Assembly: GCF_001677435.1 (NCBI RefSeq)
Contig: NZ_CP016268.1
Span: 3,027,001 to 3,091,000, forward strand
Reading direction: 5' to 3'
Origin: Woeseia oceani
Lineage (GTDB): Bacteria; Pseudomonadota; Gammaproteobacteria; Steroidobacterales; Woeseiaceae
DNA length: 64,000 nucleotides
Every line of letters starts with the position of its first letter. Positions within the stretch are counted from its first letter, which is position 1. The translations under genes and the position numbers were made by a program. Shown piece after piece: positions 57,534 through 64,000 of this stretch. The notes under the pieces were generated by a model, which worked only from the letters and a program-made list of their open reading frames with translations, was not told the origin of the DNA and did no database searches.

Positions 57534-57579
57534 TTGGCGCGCCCGGAAGGATTCGAACCTCCGACCGCCTGGTTCGTAG
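57534..57579. repeat. att copy, right island end within tRNA-Arg
   Basis: Direct repeat partner of 42017-42062, matching 45 of 46 bases. It runs from the encoded CCA to the anticodon loop and completes the intact tRNA. Confidence 0.88.
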
Positions 57580-57611
57580 CCAGGTACTCTATCCAGCTGA
57601 GCTACGGGCGC
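57535..57611 (-). tRNA. tRNA-Arg (anticodon ACG)
   Basis: Cloverleaf on the minus strand: acceptor GCGCCCG / CGGGCGC, D-arm with CTCAGCTGGATAGAG, anticodon loop CTACGAA (ACG), T-arm GGAGGTTCGAATCCTTC, encoded CCA. It is 74 nt plus CCA and is complete, since the island supplies its 3' part. Confidence 0.97.
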
Positions 57612-57703
57612 GTTGTTTGCTTGTTGCAGCCCCAAGGACTGCTGCGGGACGGCGATTATAGGGACATGAGTCCCGAATTACTACGATTTGCCGCCGCAAA
57701 ATC

Positions 57704-57794
57704 TGGCGGAGAGAGAGGGATTCGAACCCTCGAAGGGCTTTTAACCCTTACTCCCTTAGCAGGGGAGCGCTTTCGACCACTCAGCCATCTCTCC
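57704..57794 (-). tRNA. tRNA-Ser (anticodon GCT)
   Basis: Minus-strand class II tRNA with a long variable arm (GTAAGGGTTAAAAGCCCTTC), acceptor GGAGAGA / TCTCTCC, anticodon loop CTGCTAA (GCT), T-arm GAGGGTTCGAATCCCTC, encoded CCA. It reads AGC/AGT codons. It lies between csrA and tRNA-Arg in one transcript, as in many gammaproteobacteria. Confidence 0.97.
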
Positions 57795-57919
57795 GAATTA
57801 GATTTTTTGTGTCGTACTGGCGCCCCGGACCTGACCAACAGCCAGGATTCGGGATATGCCCACCAGCAGCGGACCCGCATCTTACTGACCCGGGTACGAG
57901 AGGTAAAGGTACTCGCGAG

Positions 57920-58144
57920 CTAATTGTCCGTTGACGGCGTGGAATCCCCGGTATCAGCGTCGCCACTCTCTATATTGCTCTGCTCGTTCTTGATTCGCTC
58001 GAATATTTCTTCCCGGTGTACAGCCACGTCCCGTGGGGCATTAATGCCGATGCGGACCTGATTCCCTTTGACGCCCAAGACGGTGATCGTGACATCGCTC
58101 CCGATCATGACCGTCTCGCCGGCGCGCCGCGTTAGTATCAGCAT
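57920..58144 (-). CDS. csrA: CsrA/RsmA post-transcriptional regulator
   Basis: A 74-aa RNA-binding dimer. The canonical start [15 protein letters not shown] and [18 protein letters not shown] give the binding surface (R-x-x-G-E, R44 region). CsrA binds ANGGA in leaders and alters translation or mRNA decay in carbon and biofilm regulation. The C-terminal tail is longer and acidic. AGGAGTAGGAAGTC precedes ATG 58144. It lies between alaS and tRNA-Ser; lysC, commonly between alaS and csrA in relatives, is absent. Confidence 0.97.
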   Translation of the reverse strand: MLILTRRAGETVMIGSDVTITVLGVKGNQVRIGINAPRDVAVHREEIFERIKNEQSNIESGDADTGDSTPSTDN

Positions 58145-58293
58145 GACTTCCTACTCCTGCCCGATGGGCTCCTGCCCTTTATTATTATCTGCGCTTAAAC
58201 GCTTGAATTACCGAATAATAGACGAATTCCCTCCGCCGTGTGCAAGCATCACGCCGGCGCACCCGGCTCACAGCGTTGCCACGCGGCGCTGAA

Positions 58294-60900
58294 CTACCCC
58301 AGTTGCCCGGCGACCCAAGCCGCCACGCCAGCCAGCGCGGCATCCAGTTCGTCAGCATTGCTGCCGCCTGCCTGGGCGAAATCCGGCCGACCGCCACCGC
58401 GTCCGCCAATCATCTCGGCGACCGGCTTGATCACGTCCCCGGCCTTGAGCCGGTCAAGATTGTTCTTGGTGACACCGGCGGCCAATCGGACTTTGCCGTC
58501 GTCCACAGAGCCGAGCACGACCACCGCACTTTGCAACTTGTCTTTGAAGCGATCGACCGCTTCGCGCAGCGTTTTCGCATCGGCGCCGTCCATCCGCTTC
58601 GCCAATACCTTGATACCCGCAATCTCGGTGACGCTGTCATCCGCACTGGCCGCGCCACCGGATAACAATTGCTGCTTCGCCTCAGCCAGCTGCTTCTCGA
58701 GTTCCCGGTTACGGCGCACCAGCTGTTCGACCTTGACCGCCGCCTGCTCGCGGGTGCTCTTCACCAGACCCGCCACTTCATCAAGTGAGTGCTGGTTGCG
58801 ATCAATCCATTCCAGCGCGCCCTGACCAGTCACCGCTTCAATTCGTCGCACTCCGGAAGCTACACCGCCCTCAGAGGTTATCTTGAACACGCCTATATCG
58901 CCGGAGCGCGCGACATGTGTACCGCCGCAGAGCTCCACCGAAAAATCGCCAAGCCGGAGCACACGTACAACGTCATCGTACTTTTCCCCGAACAACGCCA
59001 TTGCACCGGAGGCTACCGCTTCGTCGTAGCCCATCAAATTTACTTCGGCTGCCGTATTCTGGCGAATTTCTTCATTGACCATGGCCTCGATGCGTTCGAG
59101 CTGCTCTTTGGTCACCGGCTCATAGTGCGAGAAATCGAACCGCAGCCGATCCGGCGCGACCAGCGAACCCTTCTGGGTAACATGCTCGCCCAGAATTTTG
59201 CGTAGCGCCGCATGCATCAGGTGAGTTGCCGAATGGTTTAATACAATTGCGCGACGACGTTGCTCGTCGACATCCGCGTGCAACTCGTCGCCCACATTGA
59301 TCGAGCCGCTGGCTACTGTGCCAACGTGCAGGTTGGCTTTGCCACTTTTCCGCGTATCGTTTACGACAAAGCTGGCGGCAGCGTTACCCAATGTCCCGGT
59401 ATCGCCTACCTGACCACCGGACTCCGCATAAAACGGCGTGTTGTCGAGCACGACGATACCCGCCTGCCCTTCCTTGAGCATCTCAACCGGCTGTGAATCA
59501 AGGAACAACGCAATGACCTTGCCATTGTCAGCCAGGCCGTCGTAACCACTGAATGCACTTTCCACTTCGGTTCGCACGTTGCCGCTGTCGCCTGCGGCAA
59601 ACTTGCTTGCTGCGCGGGCGCGGTCTCGCTGCGCGTCCATCTCCGACTCGAAACCCTCGGTATCAACCGTCAGATCGCGTTCGCGCGCGATATCCGCAGT
59701 AAGGTCGACCGGAAAACCATAGGTATCGTAGAGCTTGAATACCACGTCGCCAGGAATTTCCTTTCCTTGCAGATCCGCAATGGCGTTCTCAAGTATCTCC
59801 ATGCCCTGATCGAGCGTCTCAGCAAAACGCTCTTCTTCTTTTCTCAGCACTTTCTCGACGTGCGCCTGCGCTTTAGCCAGCTCAGGATAGGCTTCGCCCA
59901 TCTCGGCAATCAGCGGCTGCGCCAGCTTCCAGAAGAACGTTCCCTCGGCACCCAGTTTCTTGCCATGCCGAACAGCGCGACGAATGATCCTGCGCAAAAC
60001 GTAACCGCGCCCTTCATTACCCGGCAGCACGCCGTCAACGATCAGGAAAGCACAAGCGCGAATGTGATCGGCAATGACATTCAGCGAGCTGGATCCGTTG
60101 TTTTGCACACCAACGATTTTCGCTGCGGCGTTGATCAGGTTGGCGAACAAATCGATCTGGTAGTTACTGTGCACGCCCTGCATGACAGCGGCGATTCGTT
60201 CGAGACCCATACCGGTATCTACGGATGGCTTCGGTAACGGCGTCAGCGTGCCGTCAGCGGCGCGCTCGAATTGCATGAAGACGAGGTTCCAGATTTCGAC
60301 ATAGCGATCACCGTCTTCGTCAGGTGAACCAGGCGGCCCGCCCGGCACGTCCGCACCGTGATCGTAGAAGATCTCGCTGCACGGACCGCACGGCCCGGTA
60401 TCACCCATGGCCCAGAAATTATCTTTCGCACCCAGACGGGAAAACCGGTTCTTGTCGACCCCCATTTTCTTCAGCCAGATATCGGCGGCTTCATCATCGT
60501 CTTCGTAAACCGTTACCCACAACTTTTCGGGCGTCAGGCCCATGGTCTCCGTCAGAAACTCCCATGCGTACTGAATGGCCTGTTCTTTGAAATAGTCGCC
60601 GAAACTGAAGTTGCCGAGCATTTCAAAAAACGTGTGGTGGCGCGCGGTGTAGCCGACGTTCTCGAGGTCGTTGTGCTTGCCACCGGCACGCACGCAGCGC
60701 TGCGAGGTTACTGCCCGCTGGTAGTTGCGCTGCTCTTCGCCAAGAAATACATCCTTGAACTGCACCATGCCGGCATTGGTGAACAGCAATGTCGGGTCGT
60801 TGCCGGGCACGAGCGGTGAACTCGCTACCACCTCGTGATCGCGGGCACGGAAAAATTCCAGGAATGCCTGGCGCAGTTCTTTACTGGTCATCTTGGTCAT
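58294..60900 (-). CDS. alaS: alanyl-tRNA synthetase
   Basis: An 868-aa class II synthetase that charges tRNA-Ala and edits mischarged Ser/Gly. Parts in order: the catalytic core with class II motif [15 protein letters not shown], motif 2/3 with [15 protein letters not shown]; the editing domain with [12 protein letters not shown] and the C-x-x-x-H CGGTH zinc site; and the C-terminal DHHA1/C-Ala dimer domain. Start ATG 60900 gives the usual [10 protein letters not shown]; a nearby second ATG at 60891 is an alternative. It lies downstream of recX in the conserved order and spans the usual length. Confidence 0.97.
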   Translation of the reverse strand: MTKMTSKELRQAFLEFFRARDHEVVASSPLVPGNDPTLLFTNAGMVQFKDVFLGEEQRNYQRAVTSQRCVRAGGKHNDLENVGYTARHHTFFEMLGNFSFGDYFKEQAIQYAWEFLTETMGLTPEKLWVTVYEDDDEAADIWLKKMGVDKNRFSRLGAKDNFWAMGDTGPCGPCSEIFYDHGADVPGGPPGSPDEDGDRYVEIWNLVFMQFERAADGTLTPLPKPSVDTGMGLERIAAVMQGVHSNYQIDLFANLINAAAKIVGVQNNGSSSLNVIADHIRACAFLIVDGVLPGNEGRGYVLRRIIRRAVRHGKKLGAEGTFFWKLAQPLIAEMGEAYPELAKAQAHVEKVLRKEEERFAETLDQGMEILENAIADLQGKEIPGDVVFKLYDTYGFPVDLTADIARERDLTVDTEGFESEMDAQRDRARAASKFAAGDSGNVRTEVESAFSGYDGLADNGKVIALFLDSQPVEMLKEGQAGIVVLDNTPFYAESGGQVGDTGTLGNAAASFVVNDTRKSGKANLHVGTVASGSINVGDELHADVDEQRRRAIVLNHSATHLMHAALRKILGEHVTQKGSLVAPDRLRFDFSHYEPVTKEQLERIEAMVNEEIRQNTAAEVNLMGYDEAVASGAMALFGEKYDDVVRVLRLGDFSVELCGGTHVARSGDIGVFKITSEGGVASGVRRIEAVTGQGALEWIDRNQHSLDEVAGLVKSTREQAAVKVEQLVRRNRELEKQLAEAKQQLLSGGAASADDSVTEIAGIKVLAKRMDGADAKTLREAVDRFKDKLQSAVVVLGSVDDGKVRLAAGVTKNNLDRLKAGDVIKPVAEMIGGRGGGRPDFAQAGGSNADELDAALAGVAAWVAGQLG

Positions 60901-61120
60901 CGGTTGAGTATGAGGCTGAAGGCCGGCAATGCAAGAGGGCTTCAGATCGAGCAAGGGCGCGATTATTCCATAAAAACAGGGCTTTGATACAGCTGAGAGC
61001 ATTGCCGGCACGGCCAACGGAGCCCACGGCTCGGCGTTGGCAACACCGTTTGCGGAACAGAACCGGCCGGCCGGGGCAACGCTATCGTCAAGATTGATTC
61101 AGGGTGCTACTACCAGCCAA

Positions 61121-61639
61121 TCATTGCTCATCGTCGCGGCCGACCGCCGCTTGCACCTGCTCGGGCTCGAAGCCGCGGTATTGCAGGAAACGTATTTGCC
61201 GCGCTTTTTCGGCAAAGTCGGTGGGCAGTCCGGGACCAAATCTCTTGCGCCGCACTTGCCTGGCCAGTGCCGCCCAGTCCAGGTCAGCCATTTCAAGCAC
61301 GGTACTAATGGTGCCGCTGTCGATACCTCGCTGGCTCAGTTCAAGCTGAATTCGCAGTGGGCCTTTGCCTTTGCTGATGCGCGATTGCATGAAGCTCTCG
61401 GCGAAGCGATGGTCATCCTGCAGATTGTCTGCCGTGAGCTGGTCTACTGCGCGCTCGGTCGCCTCGCGAGTGAAGCCTGCGCCAGACAGCTTTTTCTTGA
61501 GTTCAGTCTGGCCGTATTCGCGACGCGCGAGATAGTCCATCGCCTTCTTGCGGGCTTCCTGCGGACTCGCAAAGCGCTCCTGATCCGCATCGGCCTGCAG
61601 CTCGCGAATCTCGTCATTCAGTGAGGGTTTATCCGGCAT
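61121..61639 (-). CDS. recX: RecX regulator of RecA
   Basis: A 172-aa all-helical protein. RecX motifs are AMDYLARREYGQTELKKKL, ADNLQDDHRFAESF and SKGKGPLRIQLELSQRG. It binds RecA filaments and limits their extension. It lies 58 bases downstream of recA on the same strand, probably by readthrough. ATG 61639 is used; a GTG three bases upstream is possible. Confidence 0.93.
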   Translation of the reverse strand: MPDKPSLNDEIRELQADADQERFASPQEARKKAMDYLARREYGQTELKKKLSGAGFTREATERAVDQLTADNLQDDHRFAESFMQSRISKGKGPLRIQLELSQRGIDSGTISTVLEMADLDWAALARQVRRKRFGPGLPTDFAEKARQIRFLQYRGFEPEQVQAAVGRDDEQ

Positions 61640-61697
61640 CACATCAAAAAAGGGCAGCTACCACCGGTAACCGCCCTCGCGATCTTACCCGCAGCCC

Positions 61698-62768
61698 TTA
61701 GGCTTCTTTAGCAACCGGCTTGCCATCGTCCGCTGCTTTTTCCGCTTCTTTCGGATCAACCTTCGGCGGCATCATAGCTGCGCGGATTTTCGTCTCGATC
61801 TCCGCCGCGATCTCCGGGTTGGTTTTGAGGTACTCGCGGACATTTTCCTTACCCTGACCGATGCGGTCTGAACCGTAGCTGTACCAGGAACCGGCTTTGT
61901 CGATGATGTTCTGCGCGACGCCGTGGTCAATGATCTCACCCTCGCGGGAAATACCTTCACCGTAGAGAATCTCGAACTCAGCCTGCTTGAACGGCGGCGA
62001 AACCTTGTTCTTCACCACTTTAACCCGCGTCTGGTTGCCAATGACCTCGTCGCCTTTCTTGATCGCGCCGATACGGCGAATGTCGAGGCGTACGGAGGCA
62101 TAGAACTTCAGCGCATTACCGCCGGTAGTTGTTTCCGGGCTGCCGAACATGACGCCAATCTTCATACGGATCTGGTTAATAAAGATCACCATCGCATTGG
62201 AGCGCTTGATGTTGCCGGTCAGCTTTCTGAGCGCCTGCGACATCAGCCGCGCTTGCAGACCCATGTGCGAATCGCCCATCTCGCCTTCGATTTCGGCTTT
62301 GGGAGTCAATGCGGCCACGGAGTCGACAACGATTACGTCAATGGCCCCGGAACGCACCAGCATGTCGGTGATTTCCAGCGCCTGCTCGCCGGTGTCCGGC
62401 TGCGAGACCAGCAAGTCGTCAACGTTCACGCCCAGTTTTTCCGCATAACTCGGATCCAGCGCGTGTTCAGCATCGACGAACGCCGCTGTGCCGCCCATTT
62501 TCTGCGCCTCGGCGATCACCTGCAGTGTCAGGGTGGTTTTACCGGATGATTCAGGGCCGTAGATTTCGATTACCCGGCCTTTCGGCAAACCGCCGATGCC
62601 CAGCGCGGTATCGAGACCGATGGAGCCGCTGGAAATGGCCTCAATGTCACGTGACGGCCCACCGTCACCGAGACGCATTACCGAGCCTTTACCAAACTGC
62701 TTTTCAATCTGGCCGAGGGCCGCTGCGAGTGCCTTTTTGCGATTGTCATCCATAGTATCGATTGCCAT
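61698..62768 (-). CDS. recA: RecA recombinase
   Basis: A 356-aa RecA. Walker A is GPESSGKTT (71-79), Walker [11 protein letters not shown]-like ([20 protein letters not shown]), and DNA-binding loop L2 is [20 protein letters not shown]. It forms filaments on ssDNA for recombination and SOS induction. Upstream I see no CTGT-N8-ACAG SOS box, but a 12-bp palindrome TGAGATCGCTCA lies at 62805-62816 and may be part of the promoter control. Start ATG 62768 is standard. Confidence 0.98.
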   Translation of the reverse strand: MAIDTMDDNRKKALAAALGQIEKQFGKGSVMRLGDGGPSRDIEAISSGSIGLDTALGIGGLPKGRVIEIYGPESSGKTTLTLQVIAEAQKMGGTAAFVDAEHALDPSYAEKLGVNVDDLLVSQPDTGEQALEITDMLVRSGAIDVIVVDSVAALTPKAEIEGEMGDSHMGLQARLMSQALRKLTGNIKRSNAMVIFINQIRMKIGVMFGSPETTTGGNALKFYASVRLDIRRIGAIKKGDEVIGNQTRVKVVKNKVSPPFKQAEFEILYGEGISREGEIIDHGVAQNIIDKAGSWYSYGSDRIGQGKENVREYLKTNPEIAAEIETKIRAAMMPPKVDPKEAEKAADDGKPVAKEA

Positions 62769-62868
62769 GCCGCTGTGAGTGAGGCCGGTAATTATTTCAT
62801 AGATTGAGATCGCTCACAGCCGCCCGGCGGATGCAAAATCGGGCAATGTGTCAGGAAAGACGTCGAAC

Positions 62869-63378
62869 TCATTGAATAGCCGGGTAGTACCGCACGCCCT
62901 GCGCTGTCGCGACCGACTCCATCAATTCGAAACCTGACCACTCCAGCATGACAGGCTGCGCAAGCGGCTCCGACGGGAACGAACGCGCATGCCGGGCGAT
63001 CGTGATGTGCGGCCGGTAGGTCGACTCCTGACGGCCGAGCCCCGCCGCTTCTGCAAGGGTATCCAACGTCTGCACAAGCCGGCTTAGTGCCGGTGGCACC
63101 GACGACGCGAGCAGGCAGGCAATCTTTGGTCGCGGCCAGAACTCAAGGCGGTCAAACCGCAGCCGGAAAGGCTCAGGCTGTATCGCATCCATTGCCCGCC
63201 GGATGGATGGAATGGCGGCCTCCGGAACCGCGCCGAGAAACCGCAGCGTGACATGCCAGTTGCCGCGGAACACGAGCTGCCCCTCCACGGTACCGCTCGC
63301 GGTCTTGATCGGTTCTCGCAACTGCTCCCGCTGCCGCTCATTGGGCCACAGCGCGAAGAACAGGCGCTTTTCAGGCAT
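62869..63378 (-). CDS. thpR: RNA 2',3'-cyclic phosphodiesterase (2H family)
   Basis: A 169-aa 2H-phosphoesterase. The two catalytic H-x-T/S-x motifs are H-V-T-L in WHVTLRFLG and H-I-T-I in RPHITIARH. ThpR (LigT) hydrolyses 2',3'-cyclic phosphates at RNA ends and can join tRNA halves. ATG 63378 overlaps the pncC stop by 8 bases, so the gene is coupled. A longer frame upstream is a shadow of pncC. Confidence 0.93.
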   Translation of the reverse strand: MPEKRLFFALWPNERQREQLREPIKTASGTVEGQLVFRGNWHVTLRFLGAVPEAAIPSIRRAMDAIQPEPFRLRFDRLEFWPRPKIACLLASSVPPALSRLVQTLDTLAEAAGLGRQESTYRPHITIARHARSFPSEPLAQPVMLEWSGFELMESVATAQGVRYYPAIQ

Positions 63379-63877
63379 ATTGCCGCAGCCGTTCCAGTAC
63401 GCCCTGCAGCGCGGCAGCAACGCTCTGTAGCCGGACCTGCCAGCGATCGCCGTCGAACCGGCGGCATTCGGCGAACACATCGCAGCCCGACTTGCCGCGG
63501 CGCGCCCAGGCAAACCAGACCATGCCCACCGGCTTTTCCGGGCTGCCGCCATCGGGTCCGGCAACGCCGCTCACGGCAACGCTGATGTCGGCACCACTCA
63601 GCTGCAAGACCCCTTCGGCCATTTCCTTGACCACCGCCTCGCTGACCGCACCGTGCTCCGCGAGCGTGGCATTGATGACACCCAGCACTGACTCTTTGGC
63701 GCCGTTTGAATAGCTGACGATCCCGTAGGCAAAAACCCGTGAACTGCCGGGAATATCAGTGAGTGCTTTCGCGACCCAGCCTCCCGTACAGGACTCCGCC
63801 GTGGCGACACTCTTGCCGGCCGCCGCCAGTTCGTTGACCAGTGCTTCCGCCAGATTTTTAAGGTCCGTTTCAGTCAT
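63371..63877 (-). CDS. pncC: nicotinamide-nucleotide amidase (PncC/CinA C-terminal type)
   Basis: A 168-aa CinA-C family amidase that converts NMN to NaMN in NAD recycling. Signature regions are TAESCTGGWVAKALTDIPGS and VSGVAGPDGGSPEKPVG, which contain the active-site Ser/Thr and Gly-rich loop. It is the stand-alone (short) form common upstream of recA. It overlaps both the upstream glycosyltransferase stop (8 bases) and thpR. Confidence 0.95.
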   Translation of the reverse strand: MTETDLKNLAEALVNELAAAGKSVATAESCTGGWVAKALTDIPGSSRVFAYGIVSYSNGAKESVLGVINATLAEHGAVSEAVVKEMAEGVLQLSGADISVAVSGVAGPDGGSPEKPVGMVWFAWARRGKSGCDVFAECRRFDGDRWQVRLQSVAAALQGVLERLRQYA

Positions 63878-64000
63878 CCAGAATTGATCGGTACAGGTCG
63901 ATGTGGCTTGCCACCATCGTCTCTATCGAAAACTCCTTGTGCATCCGCGCGCGGCCGTTCTGGCCAAGTTGCCGCCTCCGTTCGCTGTCGTCAAGCAATG
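63870..64000 (-). CDS. C-terminal part of a glycosyltransferase, cut by window edge
   Basis: The last 43 codons of a larger gene extend off the right edge: RRQLGQNGRARMHKEFS then IETMVASHIDLYRSIL-DD and stop. This is the C-terminal helix region of family-4 type (GT-B) glycosyltransferases, in which R-x-x-L-G-x-N-G-R follows the sugar-nucleotide site. Its stop overlaps pncC start by 8 bases. Sugar donor and acceptor cannot be told. Confidence 0.75.
   Translation of the reverse strand, partial: LLDDSERRRQLGQNGRARMHKEFSIETMVASHIDLYRSILDD

Larger units (their letters stand above)
42017..57579. mobile_element. 15.5-kb genomic island in tRNA-Arg carrying an Ssp phosphorothioation system
   Basis: Bounded by direct repeats of the tRNA-Arg(ACG) 3' portion (42017-42062 and 57534-57579). 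The tyrosine recombinase gene stands right beside the intact tRNA, facing it. Cargo: sspA and sspBCD, four more genes likely for restriction/regulation, and a four-gene integration module. Base usage differs inside the island: the GHKL gene and its neighbour are AT-richer than sspBCD or the flanks. The left 670 bases (42063-42733) are degraded. Confidence 0.85.

Noticed and set aside
62769-62868. Canonical LexA box before recA
   Set aside because: No CTGT-N8-ACAG; only a 12-bp palindrome TGAGATCGCTCA was found.

Overview
The window reads as a chromosomal segment of a gammaproteobacterium. The right end carries the order pncC-thpR-recA-recX-alaS-csrA-tRNA-Ser-tRNA-Arg, a well-known gammaproteobacterial arrangement. 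The left 41 kb is rich in TonB-dependent receptors, exported enzymes and c-type cytochromes, a gene content typical of marine or sediment heterotrophs (Woeseia/Steroidobacter-like lineages are my guess; species is not determinable here).

Left to right: a truncated TonB receptor with a nitrilase-family amidase (1-3031); a methionine pair metA-metY behind a long structured leader (3032-5744); an exported protein of unknown function; a putative metal-uptake cluster of a His/Met-rich DUF2946-like protein, a TonB receptor broken by one in-frame TGA, and a PepSY membrane protein (7355-11463); a MgtC/DUF4010 membrane protein; a thiol-redox cluster divergent from a cysteine-bearing MarR regulator with two near-identical operators (13003-14779); a VIT-type transporter, an AAHS-type MFS transporter and a GNAT; a secreted catalase-peroxidase; a secreted M55 peptidase; a triheme cytochrome c, a HiPIP and an unusual metallo-beta-lactamase/HpcH-aldolase fusion (22164-25708); a large TonB receptor downstream of an exported DUF1592-DUF1552-COG4315-unknown gene run (26022-34973); a PaaX-type regulator; an Nramp-like transporter without the usual metal motifs; a BioF2/GNAT-like protein; and an FAD monooxygenase.

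From about 42017 to 57579 lies a 15.5-kb genomic island integrated in tRNA-Arg(ACG). Its ends are a 46-bp direct repeat of the tRNA 3' part (45/46 identical). Its cargo is a backbone phosphorothioation system of the Ssp type: cysteine desulfurase SspA divergent from SspB (DUF4007), SspC (large P-loop ATPase) and SspD (PAPS-reductase-like PP-loop enzyme). Four further co-oriented genes follow: a GIY-YIG-like protein, a DGQHR (DndB-like) protein, a small helical protein and a GHKL/HSP90-like ATPase. I infer that these form the restriction or regulatory arm. The right end of the island is a four-gene integration module with two tyrosine recombinase-like proteins and overlapping reading frames; the integrase terminator probably also ends the restored tRNA transcript.

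Next to the left island end are two tandem 178-bp units, each with several hairpins, a strong terminator and a fragment of the tRNA-Arg 3' end, which records either an earlier integration or a tRNA-associated duplication. The most notable item in the window is the Ssp island with its non-SspE partner genes.
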